In this document: piece by piece, positions 33,107 through 42,803 of the stretch
Position numbering within the stretch: the first letter of the stretch is position 1
Layout: every line of letters starts with the position of its first letter
Source: Rhizobium rosettiformans W3
GTDB lineage: Bacteria; Pseudomonadota; Alphaproteobacteria; Rhizobiales; Rhizobiaceae
Assembly (NCBI RefSeq): GCF_004912135.1
Contig: NZ_STGU01000017.1
Coordinates: forward strand, 1 to 64,000
Reading direction: 5' to 3'
DNA: 64,000 bases
The notes under the pieces: generated by a model
Told to the model about the DNA's origin: nothing
Seen by the model: only the letters and a program-made list of their open reading frames with translations
Databases searched by the model: none
Program-made: the position numbers and the translations under genes

Positions 33107-35041
33107 TCATTGTTCATGTGCGGGCGCTTCGCGACGCTGGAACCTGCTCTGCTCAACGCAAGCCTTCATATCGTTTCGCCGGAACCAGATGGCGCGGCCG
33201 CATCTCAGCGGCGGGTTCCCAGCCGTGAAGACGATCTGCTCGTCCGCCCTCATGCGCAGCACTTCGTGCGGTTGGATGAGTGGCCGAGCGGCAAGCTGCT
33301 TTGACCGGGTCCGCGAAGAGCCACGCGACTGAAAGCTGCGGCTGACCTGGTCGATCTCGACCGTCGTCATGCCGCAGCGGCGAGAGATGTAGTCTGCTGT
33401 TTCCGGATCGTTGATGGCCGCGAAACTGATCCAGCTTGCGCTCTCGAACCACTTGCTCGAGGCGTCGCGCCCGCCGTAGGTTTCGCGCAGCTGGCCGATC
33501 GACTGATAGATCATCGTCAGCGTAATGCTGTACTTGCGGCCGGCGTCTCGGGCGGTCTCCAAAATACGCATGTAACCGAGACGGGCGACCTCATCGAGGA
33601 GGAACAGGGCGCGGCCGTCCATTGCGCCGTCGCGGTTATAGATCGCGTTCAGAAACGAGCCGATCACGACACGCGCCAGTCCGCTATGGGTCTCCAGTGT
33701 CTTGAGATCGATGTTGATGAACACGTCCGTTTTGCCAGACGCGATATCCTCGGTCCGAAACGTCGAACCCGAGACCAGCGCCGCGTAGTTCTGGTATGAG
33801 AGCCAGTGCGTCTCCTTGATCGCATTGGCGTAGACGCCGGAAAAGGTTTCCGGTGTCATGTTGACGAAGGCGGCGACGTTCTCTTTCACGAAGGCCGAGC
33901 CGGAGTTGTCGTATATTTCCTGCAAGCGCTTGCGCAACTGTGGCTCAGGCTCTGCAAGATTGGCTCGGACCTGACGCAGCGTTTGCTTCTCCGTCGGTGT
34001 GTGACCGGACAGGCAGACATCGGCGATGATTGCAGTGAGGAGTTGCAGGCCTGAGGCACGGAAAAAGTCGTCGCGGACGCCACTCGCGCGACCGCTATCG
34101 CTCATGATCCACGAGGCGACAGAGGCGATATCCTCCTCTTTCGTGCCGCCATGCTGGCCGACCCAGTCGAGTGCGTTGAAGCCAGTCGCGGGTTTCCGCG
34201 GATCGAGGATCCTGACACGCCTGCCCGCCTCTTCCCGATGTTTCGACACCATCGGCGCGACCTCGTTCGACGGATCGAGCACGATGAGCGATCCGCCCCA
34301 CTTCAACGCTGTCGGGATCGTCACCGAGGTCGTTTTGAAACCGCCCGATCCCGCAAAGACGATGCCGTGCGATGAGCCGAATGAGCCGTCGAAGCAGAGC
34401 AGCGGGGACTTGCCTCCGGCACCCCATGTGTCCTTGGTGTCGGCACGAAACGACACGCTGGCAACGCTGTCGCGGTCGACGCGATACCGCTCGCCGACTA
34501 CAATGCCGCCAGTTGTCGGGAACAGCTTGTCGGCTTCGACAAGTGTCATCCAGTCGGCCTCGCCGTGCAGTGCACGTTTACCAGTGATGCGTTTTGGCGC
34601 AGCCCGCGCGAAAGCGGCGTTGCCAACGATCGCCACGCGCACTGCGAAGCAGCCCGACATCAGTGCTGCAGCAGCGCCGATCATGGTCGATGGATCCATA
34701 TAGGACAGCGCGGATTTGTCCGCTGGTACCTGGGAGGAAAGCGCTGCAAGTCGCACGCCTTCCCGCACGCACGCCGTCAGGATAACTGCGGCGTTTCCTA
34801 CAGTAGCACCGAGGCTCGCGGCGCGAATGCTGGCTGACCCGGCCGCTGCGAACAGGAAAATCAGGCCGAGGGCGGCAGCCGCCACGTATGGCGCAGCGAC
34901 CCCTGCCCGTCCCAGGGCAAGCTTTGCAGCCTCGGTCTTTCCGAAGCCGGCAAGCCAGGTCTCGATGCCGGTGAGAGCGAACAGAGCCGCGCCCATGACG
35001 GCCACAGGCAGAAGAACGAGAACGATCTTATTCGCCTTCAT
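33107..35041 (-). CDS. traG: TraG, VirD4-type conjugative coupling ATPase
   Basis: The 644-residue protein has N-terminal membrane helices (about 5-30, 50-70, 118-145), then a VirD4/TraG ATPase with Walker A 'GSGGFKTTS' (231-239) and Walker B '[12 protein letters not shown]'. Motifs 'TIYQSIGQL'-like and 'SYISRRCG'-like follow, here '[14 protein letters not shown]'. It links the TraA relaxosome to the Trb secretion channel. Length equals Ti-plasmid TraG. It is the last gene of traC-traD-traG and overlaps traD by 14 bp. Confidence 0.96.
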   Translation of the reverse strand: MKANKIVLVLLPVAVMGAALFALTGIETWLAGFGKTEAAKLALGRAGVAAPYVAAAALGLIFLFAAAGSASIRAASLGATVGNAAVILTACVREGVRLAALSSQVPADKSALSYMDPSTMIGAAAALMSGCFAVRVAIVGNAAFARAAPKRITGKRALHGEADWMTLVEADKLFPTTGGIVVGERYRVDRDSVASVSFRADTKDTWGAGGKSPLLCFDGSFGSSHGIVFAGSGGFKTTSVTIPTALKWGGSLIVLDPSNEVAPMVSKHREEAGRRVRILDPRKPATGFNALDWVGQHGGTKEEDIASVASWIMSDSGRASGVRDDFFRASGLQLLTAIIADVCLSGHTPTEKQTLRQVRANLAEPEPQLRKRLQEIYDNSGSAFVKENVAAFVNMTPETFSGVYANAIKETHWLSYQNYAALVSGSTFRTEDIASGKTDVFINIDLKTLETHSGLARVVIGSFLNAIYNRDGAMDGRALFLLDEVARLGYMRILETARDAGRKYSITLTMIYQSIGQLRETYGGRDASSKWFESASWISFAAINDPETADYISRRCGMTTVEIDQVSRSFQSRGSSRTRSKQLAARPLIQPHEVLRMRADEQIVFTAGNPPLRCGRAIWFRRNDMKACVEQSRFQRREAPAHEQ

Positions 35042-35243
35042 TGCCGAACACCTCCGCCCCGATCGCCGTCAATCGTGATCGCTCATGGCCGTCGGAGTTC
35101 AGCCGGCGCTGCAGGTCTATCAATGCGCCGAGCAGAAGCGCCCGCTTCTCGAAGCGCAGACCCGCTTTGACGATAAGGCCCCCGAGCTCGATCTTCTCGC
35201 GCGTGTCCTTCTTGCGGGCGTCCGATGTCGTGGTCCTCGCCAT
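35028..35243 (-). CDS. traD: TraD, small relaxosome-associated protein
   Basis: The 71-residue product matches Ti-type TraD in size and sequence: a charged N-terminus ('[23 protein letters not shown]') followed by '[17 protein letters not shown]'. TraD lies between traC and traG in this family and is thought to help DNA processing at oriT. The frame extends upstream to 35513, but Ti TraD length and the 4-bp gap to traC support ATG 35243. Confidence 0.9.
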   Translation of the reverse strand: MARTTTSDARKKDTREKIELGGLIVKAGLRFEKRALLLGALIDLQRRLNSDGHERSRLTAIGAEVFGNEGE

Positions 35244-35247
35244 GCGC

Positions 35248-35547
35248 TCAAGCCTCGCCAAGGCTGCCCGGAGCCTCGCCAGCCGGGTTCGCCGAAGCCT
35301 GCCCGGCGCCCGTGCTTCCTCTCCCCTTCCCGTTCTGTCCGGAGCTTTGTGCTGTCGGCCCGCTGCGAAACCGTTTCGCCAGTTCCTCAAGCGCCGCCTG
35401 AAGTTCGCTCTCGTCAATCTCGAATTCGCCAAGACCAGCGCGCAGTGCGATGCGGCCGATCCGTTCGGCCTCCCTGGTTTCTGCTGCCTTGAGCTGATCC
35501 TGGAGCTTGGCAATTTCTTCGCGGATCTTGGAGGATGGTTTCTTCAT
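35248..35547 (-). CDS. traC: TraC, oriT-processing accessory protein
   Basis: The 99-residue protein starts '[20 protein letters not shown]' and contains '[26 protein letters not shown]', typical of Ti-type TraC, with a low-complexity Ala/Gly/Ser tail. It acts with TraA at oriT. ATG 35547 is preferred over an upstream ATG (35616) from comparison with the family. It begins the leftward operon traC-traD-traG next to oriT. Confidence 0.9.
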   Translation of the reverse strand: MKKPSSKIREEIAKLQDQLKAAETREAERIGRIALRAGLGEFEIDESELQAALEELAKRFRSGPTAQSSGQNGKGRGSTGAGQASANPAGEAPGSLGEA

Positions 35548-35619
35548 CTTTGGATTGTCCCTGTTGCCTGCTTGTTGTGGTTCACGCTGCGAGAGTCGTT
35601 CAGATCGGCGTGCCAATCT

Positions 35620-35637
35620 ACTAACAGAAATGCGAGT
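35620..35637 (+). promoter_or_regulatory. Tra-box-like 18-bp dyad in the traC-traA gap
   Basis: ACTAACAGAAATGCGAGT has partial dyad symmetry and shares ACTAACA-N4-TG-N2-AGT with the more symmetrical 18-mer at 54979-54996 in the traI-repA gap. TraR boxes in Ti plasmids are 18 bp and sit in these same two gaps. The sequence differs from the Ti consensus. A hairpin GTAGGC-GGA-GCCTAC (35636-35650) followed by TTTT lies just beside it. Confidence 0.45.
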
Positions 35638-35666
35638 AGGCGGAGCCTACGCTTTTGAGCATCATC

Positions 35667-35722
35667 CCGTCCGTTCGCAAGGACGGATCCGAAGGGCGCA
35701 ATTATACGTCGCTGATGCGACG
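35667..35722 (-). other. oriT: Origin of transfer (RSF1010/Ti-type nick region)
   Basis: On the minus strand CGTCGC-ATCA-GCGACG (35722-35707), a perfect 6-bp inverted repeat, is followed by TATAATTGCG and then CCCTTCGG. That is the arrangement of RSF1010/Q-type and Ti oriT: inverted repeat, AT-rich spacer, nick in GCG/CCCT. The nick is predicted between 35696 and 35697 on the minus strand. A second perfect repeat CCGTCC-N8-GGACGG lies at 35667-35686. With this polarity the 5' end entering the recipient leads toward lower coordinates. Confidence 0.85.
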
Positions 35723-35802
35723 CTTTGCTTTTGGACCCTCGCGGGGCCTTCCGATCCTCACGAACACGTTGATTTTGTTCGAATGAAGGAGCTAGCCTGG
35801 TC

Positions 35803-38800
35803 ATGGCCGTCCCGCATTTTTCAGTCAGCATCGTCGCCCGCGGCTCCGGCCGCAGCGCCGTGCTGTCGGCGGCCTACCGGCATTGCGCCAAGATGGACTA
35901 TGAGCGGGAAGCAAGGACGATCGATTACACCCGCAAGCAGGGCCTGCTTCATGAGGAGTTTGTCATCCCGGCCGATGCGCCGGAATGGTTGCAATCGATG
36001 ATTGCCGATCGGTCTGTCTCGGGAGCGTCGGAAGCGTTCTGGAACAAGGTTGAGGAGTTTGAGAAACGGTCTGATGCGCAGCTTGCAAAGGATGTCACCA
36101 TCGCCTTGCCGATAGAGCTGTCGGTCGAGCAGAACATCGAGCTCGTGCGGGATTTCGTGGCAAGACACATAACGTCCGAGGGCATGGTGGCCGACTGGGT
36201 CTTTCATGATGCACCAGGCAATCCGCACATCCATCTGATGACAACCTTGCGGCCGCTTACCGTAGACGGTTTCGGTGCGAAGAAGGTGGCCGTCGTGGGA
36301 CCGGACGGCAAAGCGCTGCGCAATGACAACGGCAAAATCGTCTATGAGCTCTGGGCGGGTGGGCTCGATGACTTCAACGCGTTTCGCGATGGCTGGTTTG
36401 CCTGCCAGAACCAGCATCTGGCACTTGCGGGCTTCGATGTCAGGATCGATGGCCGGTCCTTTGAGAAGCAGGGAATTGAGCTGACGCCCACCATCCATCT
36501 TGGTGTTGGCACGAAGGCGATCGAGCGGAAGGCGGTCGGTGCGGAGGAGAAAGCTGCGCTCGAACGGCTGGAGCTGCAGGAAGAGCGGCGAGTAGAGAAC
36601 GCCCAACGGATCCAGCGCAATCCAGCGATCGTTCTCGACCTGATCACGCGGGAGAAGAGTGTCTTCGACGAACGCGATGTCGCCAAGGTCCTACATCGCT
36701 ATATCGACGATGCGGGCCTCTTCCGAAGCTTGATGGCGCGCATCCTGCAATCTCCTGAGACCCTTCGGCTTGATCGCGAGCGAGTGGACTTTGCAACCGG
36801 AGTTCGGGCGCCGGCGAAATACACGACGCGCGAGCTGATCCGTCTTGAAGCCGAGATGGCGAACCGCGCGATCTGGCTCTCGCAGCGGTCTTCGCATGGC
36901 GTCCGGCAACCGGTGCTCGAGGCGATCTTCGCGCACCATGAACGGCTCTCCGATGAGCAGAAAGTCGCCATCGAACATGTCGTTGGTGTTGAGCGGGTTG
37001 CCGCCGTGATCGGCCGCGCAGGTGCTGGCAAGACTACGATGATGAAGGCGGCGCGTGACGCCTGGGAAGCGGCCGGCTATCGCGTCGTCGGTGGTGCGCT
37101 TGCCGGCAAGGCGGCTGAAGGTCTGGAGAAGGAAGCGGGCATCGTATCCCGTACCCTGTCGTCCTGGGAACTCCGCTGGGATCAGGGTCGCGGGCAACTC
37201 GACCACAAGACGGTTTTCGTTCTGGACGAGGCTGGCATGGTGTCGTCGCGGCAAATGGCGACGTTCGTCGAAGCTGTCACCAAAGCTGGCGCCAAGCTCG
37301 TGCTAGTCGGCGATCCGGAGCAGCTTCAACCGATCGAAGCGGGTGCTGCCTTCCGCGCTATTGCCGATCGCATCGGCTATGCCGAACTCGAAACAATCTA
37401 TCGCCAGCGTGAGCAATGGATGCGAGACGCATCGCTCGATCTCGCGCGCGGCCATGTCGGCAAAGCGATTGCAGCCTATCAGTCGAATGGCAAGATGATT
37501 GGCTCAGAGCTGAAGACGGATGCGGTCACCAACCTCATCGCCGACTGGAACCGCGACTACGATCCTGCCAAGTCCACATTGATCCTTGCGCACCTGCGCC
37601 GTGACGTCCGCATGCTGAACGAGCTGGCGCGCACAAAGCTGATCGAGCGCGGCATTATCGAGCACGGTTCGCCGTTCAAGACAGCCGACGGTGTTAGAAG
37701 CTTTGCAGCCGGCGACCAGATCGTCTTCCTGAAGAACGAAGGCGCGCTTGACGTCAAGAACGGCATGCTGGGCAAGGTGCTGGAAGCCACACCGGGTCGG
37801 ATCGTGGCGGTGATCGGCGAGGGTGATCATCAGCGGCAGGTCACGGTCGAACAGCGCTTCTACAACAACGTCGATCTCGGCTACGCGACCACGGTGCACA
37901 AGAGCCAGGGTGCAACGGTAGACCGGGTCAAGGTGCTGGCCTCCCTCTCGCTGGATCGTCACCTCACCTATGTGGCGATGACCCGTCACCGTGAGGATCT
38001 CGGCGTCTATTACGGCCGCCGATCCTTCGCCAAGGCTGGCGGTCTGGTCGAGATCCTGTCGCGCAGGAATTCCAAGGAAACGACGCTCGATTACGCCGGC
38101 GGCAGCATCTACGGCCAAGCCCTGCGCTTTGCCGAGGCGCGCGGCCTTCACATCGTCAACGTTGCCAGAACCGTCGCGCTTGACCGTCTCGAGTGGACGA
38201 TCCGGCAGAAGCAAAAGCTGTTCGATCTCGCCGGCAAGCTTGCGGCCATCGGCGCCAAACTCGGCCTCGCAGCATCGACGGCCAATACCGTTCCCACTGC
38301 AGCAAAGGAGACGAAGCCCATGGTGGCCGGTATCACCACCTTCCCAAAAACGATCGATCAGGCCGTCGAGGACAAGCTCGCCGCAGACCCAGCGCTTAAG
38401 AAGCAATGGGAAGAAGTCTCGATGCGCTTCATCCAAGTCTACGCCCAGCCGGAAAGCGCCTTCAAAGCCGTCAATGTCGATGCGATGTTGCGCGACCAGG
38501 CAGTTGCGGAAAATACCATCGCCAGAATTGCCAGCGAGCCTGAAACCTTCGGTGCCCTTAAGGGCAAGACGGGTCTACTCGTCAGCCGCAGCGACAAGGT
38601 CGACCGGGACCGGGCGCTGAAGAATGTGACACCGCTCGCGGACAGCATCAGCGACTATCTCCGCCAGCGTGGCGATGCCGAACGGCGAAATCACGCCGAG
38701 GAGCTGGCAGTCCGCAGGCAGGTCGCGCTGGAGATCCCTGCCCTCTCATCCAATGCGAAGACCGTGCTGGAACGCGTCCGTGATGCCATCGACCGCAACG

Positions 38801-39111
38801 ACCTGCCTTCGGGTCTTGAATACGCGCTCGCCGACAAAATGGTGAAGGCTGAACTGGAAGGTTTCGCGAAGGCGGTTACCGAACGTTTCGGAGAGAGAAC
38901 CTTCCTGCCCCTGGCTGCGAAGGATGCCAGCGGCGAGGCATTCCGGCGCGTGACTTCAGGCATGAATGCTGCCCAAAAGAGTGAAGTGCAACAGGTCTGG
39001 AATACGATGCGGACGGTGCAGCAGCTGTCCGCCCATGAGCGCAGCGTGACGGCGCTCAAGCAGGCGGAAGCATTGCGCCAGACGAGATCCCAGGGGCTCT
39101 CTCTCAAATGA
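35803..39111 (+). CDS. traA: TraA, relaxase-helicase
   Basis: The 1102-residue protein begins with a MobA/MobL relaxase domain ('MAVPHFSVSIVARGSGRSAV', an early Tyr region and the metal motif 'NPHIHLMTTLRPL' near residue 143). A RecD/TraI-like helicase follows, with Walker A 'GRAGAGKTTM' (near 404), 'VLDEAGMVSS' (near 475) and 'TVHKSQGATVDRV'. It nicks oriT, stays on the 5' end, and unwinds the strand for transfer. It is the first gene of traA-traF-traB-traH, opposite traC across oriT. Length equals Ti-type TraA. Confidence 0.97.
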   Translation: MAVPHFSVSIVARGSGRSAVLSAAYRHCAKMDYEREARTIDYTRKQGLLHEEFVIPADAPEWLQSMIADRSVSGASEAFWNKVEEFEKRSDAQLAKDVTIALPIELSVEQNIELVRDFVARHITSEGMVADWVFHDAPGNPHIHLMTTLRPLTVDGFGAKKVAVVGPDGKALRNDNGKIVYELWAGGLDDFNAFRDGWFACQNQHLALAGFDVRIDGRSFEKQGIELTPTIHLGVGTKAIERKAVGAEEKAALERLELQEERRVENAQRIQRNPAIVLDLITREKSVFDERDVAKVLHRYIDDAGLFRSLMARILQSPETLRLDRERVDFATGVRAPAKYTTRELIRLEAEMANRAIWLSQRSSHGVRQPVLEAIFAHHERLSDEQKVAIEHVVGVERVAAVIGRAGAGKTTMMKAARDAWEAAGYRVVGGALAGKAAEGLEKEAGIVSRTLSSWELRWDQGRGQLDHKTVFVLDEAGMVSSRQMATFVEAVTKAGAKLVLVGDPEQLQPIEAGAAFRAIADRIGYAELETIYRQREQWMRDASLDLARGHVGKAIAAYQSNGKMIGSELKTDAVTNLIADWNRDYDPAKSTLILAHLRRDVRMLNELARTKLIERGIIEHGSPFKTADGVRSFAAGDQIVFLKNEGALDVKNGMLGKVLEATPGRIVAVIGEGDHQRQVTVEQRFYNNVDLGYATTVHKSQGATVDRVKVLASLSLDRHLTYVAMTRHREDLGVYYGRRSFAKAGGLVEILSRRNSKETTLDYAGGSIYGQALRFAEARGLHIVNVARTVALDRLEWTIRQKQKLFDLAGKLAAIGAKLGLAASTANTVPTAAKETKPMVAGITTFPKTIDQAVEDKLAADPALKKQWEEVSMRFIQVYAQPESAFKAVNVDAMLRDQAVAENTIARIASEPETFGALKGKTGLLVSRSDKVDRDRALKNVTPLADSISDYLRQRGDAERRNHAEELAVRRQVALEIPALSSNAKTVLERVRDAIDRNDLPSGLEYALADKMVKAELEGFAKAVTERFGERTFLPLAAKDASGEAFRRVTSGMNAAQKSEVQQVWNTMRTVQQLSAHERSVTALKQAEALRQTRSQGLSLK

Positions 39112-39676
39112 AGATGCGCCATCGACATAAAGAGCTCTTGCGCATGAAGCGGCTCGTTTGGTTCTATCGGATCAGCAGCGTCGGCCTGTTCACACTTGGC
39201 CTCATTGTGCTGCTCGGAGGTCAGGGCTTCAGGTTCAATCTGACGCCGAGCGAACCGCTGGGCCTGTGGCGGATCGTCGAGCCTGATCGTCCGGTCCTTG
39301 TTGGCGATCTCATCTTTATCTGCCCACCCGCCACCGGCGAGATGCGTGAAGCGCGCGCGCGCGTGGATATCTGCGTGTCGGCCTCTGCGCCGGCCGCGTA
39401 GCGCCTCTGATCAAGACGGTCGTAGCGACATCTGGACATGTGATCGAGATCCATGACGATGTCCGCATCGATGGTCGGCCACTTTCTCACTCGCGTGTTG
39501 CACGGACCGATGGCCAGAGGCGTGAGATGGTGCACTACGATGGCGGTGTCGTTCCGCCTGGCGCGGTCTTTCTCCATTCCGAGTTTCCGGGATCCTTCGA
39601 CAGCCGGTACTTCGGCCCTCTGCCGATGGATGGAATACTCGGCCTGGCGCAGGAGGTCTGGACCTATGCGCCCTGA
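39108..39676 (+). pseudogene. traF: TraF, S26C pilin-maturation peptidase, frameshifted at a (GC)6 tract
   Basis: Two frames together encode a full TraF of about 188 residues. The first (39108-39401) carries a membrane anchor and the catalytic-Ser region 'LTPSEPLGLWRI'. The second, continuous through 'RGYLRVGLCAGRVAPLIKTV' with the catalytic Lys, ends in 'PGSFDSRYFGPLPMDGILGLAQEVWTYAP'. The switch is at the tract gcgcgcgcgcgcg (39351-39363); removing one GC unit restores one frame. TraF matures the TrbC pilin into a cyclic T-pilin, so loss should block mating. The gene overlaps traA (ATGA) and traB. True mutation, phase switch and read error all remain possible. Confidence 0.85.
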
Positions 39677-40826
39677 TCTCTTGCGGAATGTTGCCCTCGT
39701 CGCACTGTCCACCAGCGCGGGATGGATCGGTTGGAGTGGTAATGTGCTTCTCTTGCCCGTCGCAGCTGCTTTTCCCGTGTTCTGGTCCCTGACACGCACG
39801 CGTCTGCAGGCAACGGCGATCTCTGCTGCCTACTTCCTCGCGGCATCGAGGGGTTTGCCGCAGGGTGTGGCGAACTTCTACTCATCGGATATCTGGCCGG
39901 GTTTCCTGCTCTGGCTTATCGCCTCTTCCGCGTTCGTCACGATCCATTCTGTGCTATGGACGGATCGAAAGGGGTGGCAGAAGTCGTTCCGATACATGGC
40001 CGCATGCGGCGCAATGGCGGTCCCACCATTCGGTATCCTGGGATGGGCACATCCGATCACAGCTGCTGGCGTTCTTTTTCCTGGCTGGGGATGGTGGGGT
40101 CTTTCGGCGATGGCAGCCGGCCTGGGCGTCATGACGACGCGGTATCGGCCGGCTGCAGCCACGGCCATGATTGGCTTCTGGCTCTGGTCCGCCGCTGAGT
40201 GGACTACGCCGATTCCACCTTCGCCGTGGATGGGTGTCAATCTGGAAATGGGTGCATCCCTCGGCCGCGAAGTGGGCCTCCAGCGGCAACAGGAACTGAT
40301 CGACATCGCTCGCGCCCAACCGGCGGGCACAACGGTCGTGCTGCCAGAAAGCGCTCTCGGCTTCTGGACGCCGACGGTTAGCCGCGTCTGGCAGCGATCT
40401 CTCACTGGAACGGGCATCACTGTCATCGCGGGAGCGGCAATCGTCGACAGCCAAGGCTACGACAATGTGCTCGTAAAACTGTCGGCTGATGGGAGCCAGG
40501 TTCTCTATCGGGAGCGGATGCCTGTCCCCGGATCGATGTGGCAACCCTGGCGGGGCTTGACCGGCGAACAAGGCGGCGCACGGGCGCATTTCTTCGCAAA
40601 CCCGGTCGTTGAGGTCGGCACTGCAAAAGTCGCGCCACTGATCTGCTACGAGCAGCTCCTCGTTTGGCCGCTGTTACAATCGGCGTTCCACCGGCCCGAG
40701 GCCATCGTCGCAGTCGGGAACGGCTGGTGGACTGCGGGGACGTCGATCATCGACATTCAGCAGGCGAGCAGCGAGGCCTGGGCACGCCTGTTCGATCTTC
40801 CTCTCGTCATCTCATTCAACATCTGA
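39666..40826 (+). CDS. traB: TraB, membrane protein with nitrilase-like domain
   Basis: The ATG at 39666 overlaps the end of traF and gives 386 residues: several N-terminal membrane helices (to about residue 175), then a carbon-nitrogen-hydrolase-like domain with Glu in 'VVLPESALGFW' and Cys in 'APLICYEQLLVWP', as in apolipoprotein N-acyltransferase relatives. Ti TraB raises conjugation frequency; its reaction is unknown. The lysine position of the triad ('YRERMPVPG') appears as Arg/Glu, which could mean non-enzymatic use. Confidence 0.92.
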   Translation: MRPDLLRNVALVALSTSAGWIGWSGNVLLLPVAAAFPVFWSLTRTRLQATAISAAYFLAASRGLPQGVANFYSSDIWPGFLLWLIASSAFVTIHSVLWTDRKGWQKSFRYMAACGAMAVPPFGILGWAHPITAAGVLFPGWGWWGLSAMAAGLGVMTTRYRPAAATAMIGFWLWSAAEWTTPIPPSPWMGVNLEMGASLGREVGLQRQQELIDIARAQPAGTTVVLPESALGFWTPTVSRVWQRSLTGTGITVIAGAAIVDSQGYDNVLVKLSADGSQVLYRERMPVPGSMWQPWRGLTGEQGGARAHFFANPVVEVGTAKVAPLICYEQLLVWPLLQSAFHRPEAIVAVGNGWWTAGTSIIDIQQASSEAWARLFDLPLVISFNI

Positions 40827-40840
40827 AATATGGAGCTCGC

Positions 40841-41449
40841 ATGCTGGATGCTGCGCTGATCAAGGAATGTGCCGACCCATCGTTGAAGCCGGTGATCGTC
40901 GAGCAGTTCGTCCAGGCCGTCGGCTCGGAGGACCCGCTTGCGATCTCAGTGAGGTCCAGCGGCCGACTGATCCTTGTTCCCAAACCAAAAACGCCCGAGG
41001 AGGCGATCGAGATCGTTCACCAGAACATCGGTCACTCCATCGTTCGGGTCGGCCTCACTCAGATCCCCGCGGGCATCGGGTTAAAGGACGCGTCGGAGCT
41101 CAAGGTCGATCTCGTCGATCCCTGCAACAATTTGCGGACGGGTACGGCAATGTTCGCCAAGATCCTTCGTATCGTTGCGAAGTGGTATGGAAATCCAACC
41201 AGCGAGGAGGTGTTCCCGCAGCTGTTCGACGATGCGATCCACGCCTGGCGAACCGGCAAGTTCGAGGGTGAGAGCGTGTTTCAGGCTGAGGATCCGGGTG
41301 GAGCGGTCGTGCAGCGAGCGGCGGTGGAGAGTGACGATGCTGCTGAAGGTGAGGAAGACAACACCATATTGAAACCGGAGGAAAATCTGATCGAACCGGA
41401 CGACGCTGGTATCCGAATCGACCTGACGAGGATCGGCGGTCAGAAGTGA
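40841..41449 (+). CDS. traH: TraH, conjugation-operon protein
   Basis: The 202-residue protein has the TraH pattern 'ALIKECADPSLKPVIVEQFV', 'RVGLTQIPAGIGLKDASELK' and 'LVDPCNNLRTGTAMF', the last resembling the C-terminal end of VirB1-like lytic transglycosylase domains. A C-terminal acidic tail (from about 155) follows. TraH is the last gene of traAFBH, 14 bp after traB. Precise role in mating is not established. Confidence 0.88.
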   Translation: MLDAALIKECADPSLKPVIVEQFVQAVGSEDPLAISVRSSGRLILVPKPKTPEEAIEIVHQNIGHSIVRVGLTQIPAGIGLKDASELKVDLVDPCNNLRTGTAMFAKILRIVAKWYGNPTSEEVFPQLFDDAIHAWRTGKFEGESVFQAEDPGGAVVQRAAVESDDAAEGEEDNTILKPEENLIEPDDAGIRIDLTRIGGQK

Positions 41450-41469
41450 CGGGCTTAAGTTTGGTCGCT

Positions 41470-41507
41470 CTTTAAATTAAAAATGGACGGCGCTACACTT
41501 TAAATTA
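41470..41507 (+). repeat. 10-bp direct repeat upstream of the DUF4143 gene
   Basis: CTTTAAATTA occurs at 41470-41479 and 41498-41507, a 28-bp spacing, each followed within 12 bp by GACGG. The tract is AT-rich amid GC-rich DNA and ends 27 bp before the ATPase ATG, as expected for promoter or operator repeats. Confidence 0.5.
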
Positions 41508-41534
41508 GACGGGGCATGAGTTAAGAATGGCCGC

Positions 41535-42788
41535 ATGGCCGATGACCCGAGTTCAAAGTCACTGATTGATCGTAAAGCACTCCCTCTCGTGGAGACAGCT
41601 CTGGCCGATACCCGTGTCGTTTTGATATCCGGGCCTCGGCAGGCTGGCAAGACGACGCTCGCGCGCATGTACTCGGGCAGGGATCGACCATATATCACAT
41701 TGGATGATGCGGGCACCTTAAACGCCGCCAAAGCCGACCCCACAGGTTTTATACGCGGGATCAAGCGAGCGGTTATCGACGAGGTCCAACGAGTCCCCGA
41801 TCTGATGCTCGCAATTAAGGCAAGCGTGGATGACGTTCAGGAGCCGGGACGGTTTCTGCTGACGGGCTCCGCTAATCTTGCGACCATTCCGGCCATTGCC
41901 GACTCGCTCGCCGGCCGAATGGCAGTCATTCCGCTTCTTCCCTTTGCGCAGGCTGAAATCCGTTCAAGTCCGGGCCTCATGCTCGATCGATTGTTTGCGG
42001 GGGAAGAACCAGTCATCGATGGCGAGGTTCTTCTGGGCAAGGACCTGATGAGCATGGTTCTGGCTGGCGGCTACCCTGAAGCATTGAGGCGAACCACGTC
42101 GGCCCGGCGCGTCTCGTGGCTCGAAGACTATGTCAGTCTGATCCTGGATCGCGACGTGCGCGACATTGCCAACATCGATCAGCTCGATCGTTTGCCACGC
42201 CTCTTGAATGTCCTTGCGGAACATGCCGGCCAATTGATCAACAATAGCAGCTTCGGTTCGGCGCTGGGATTGTCCGGGGTCACCGCTCAGAAATACATAG
42301 CCATCCTGGAGCGGTTATTCCTTGTCAAAACTTTGGTGCCATGGTCGAACAACCGGCTCAGTCGGCTTGTCAAAACGCCAAAGCTCCATTTCATCGACAC
42401 AGGACTTCTAGCGGCGTTGCGCGAAGACGAGTTGGCGAGGCTATCCGACGACAAGACCCGATTTGGCGCCCTGCTAGAGAGTTTTGTCGTCTCCGAACTG
42501 ATGAAACTTGCATCCTGGTCGGAGAGACGCGTATCGTTTTCGCACTATAGAACGAAGGATCTGGATGAGGTCGATATCGTGATTGAGGATCGGCGGGGCC
42601 GGATCATCGGTATTGAAGTGAAGGCGTCTGCGACCATCAAGGCCGATGATTTTCGCGGGTTACGTCAATTGCAGGCAGCGGTCGGGGATCGTTTCGTGCG
42701 AGGCCTCGTCCTGCACGATCATGACCGCATAACGCCATTCGCCGAACGCCTTCAGGCGGCACCCCTCTCAATCCTCTGGTCGATGTGA
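41535..42788 (+). CDS. AAA ATPase with DUF4143 domain
   Basis: The 417-residue protein has an N-terminal AAA_14 ATPase ('ISGPRQAGKTTLARMYSG' as Walker A, 'AVIDEVQRVPDLM' as Walker B, 'FLLTGSANL' as sensor) and a C-terminal DUF4143 domain ending in a PD-(D/E)xK-like 'EVDIVIEDRRGRIIGIEVKAS'. Such ATPases are scattered in bacterial genomes, often mobile and beside toxin-antitoxin-like genes; function is unknown. It lies between traH and traM, where Ti-type plasmids usually have none, so it is probably an insertion. Confidence 0.9.
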   Translation: MADDPSSKSLIDRKALPLVETALADTRVVLISGPRQAGKTTLARMYSGRDRPYITLDDAGTLNAAKADPTGFIRGIKRAVIDEVQRVPDLMLAIKASVDDVQEPGRFLLTGSANLATIPAIADSLAGRMAVIPLLPFAQAEIRSSPGLMLDRLFAGEEPVIDGEVLLGKDLMSMVLAGGYPEALRRTTSARRVSWLEDYVSLILDRDVRDIANIDQLDRLPRLLNVLAEHAGQLINNSSFGSALGLSGVTAQKYIAILERLFLVKTLVPWSNNRLSRLVKTPKLHFIDTGLLAALREDELARLSDDKTRFGALLESFVVSELMKLASWSERRVSFSHYRTKDLDEVDIVIEDRRGRIIGIEVKASATIKADDFRGLRQLQAAVGDRFVRGLVLHDHDRITPFAERLQAAPLSILWSM

Positions 42789-42803
42789 GGCCAATTACGA
42801 GGC

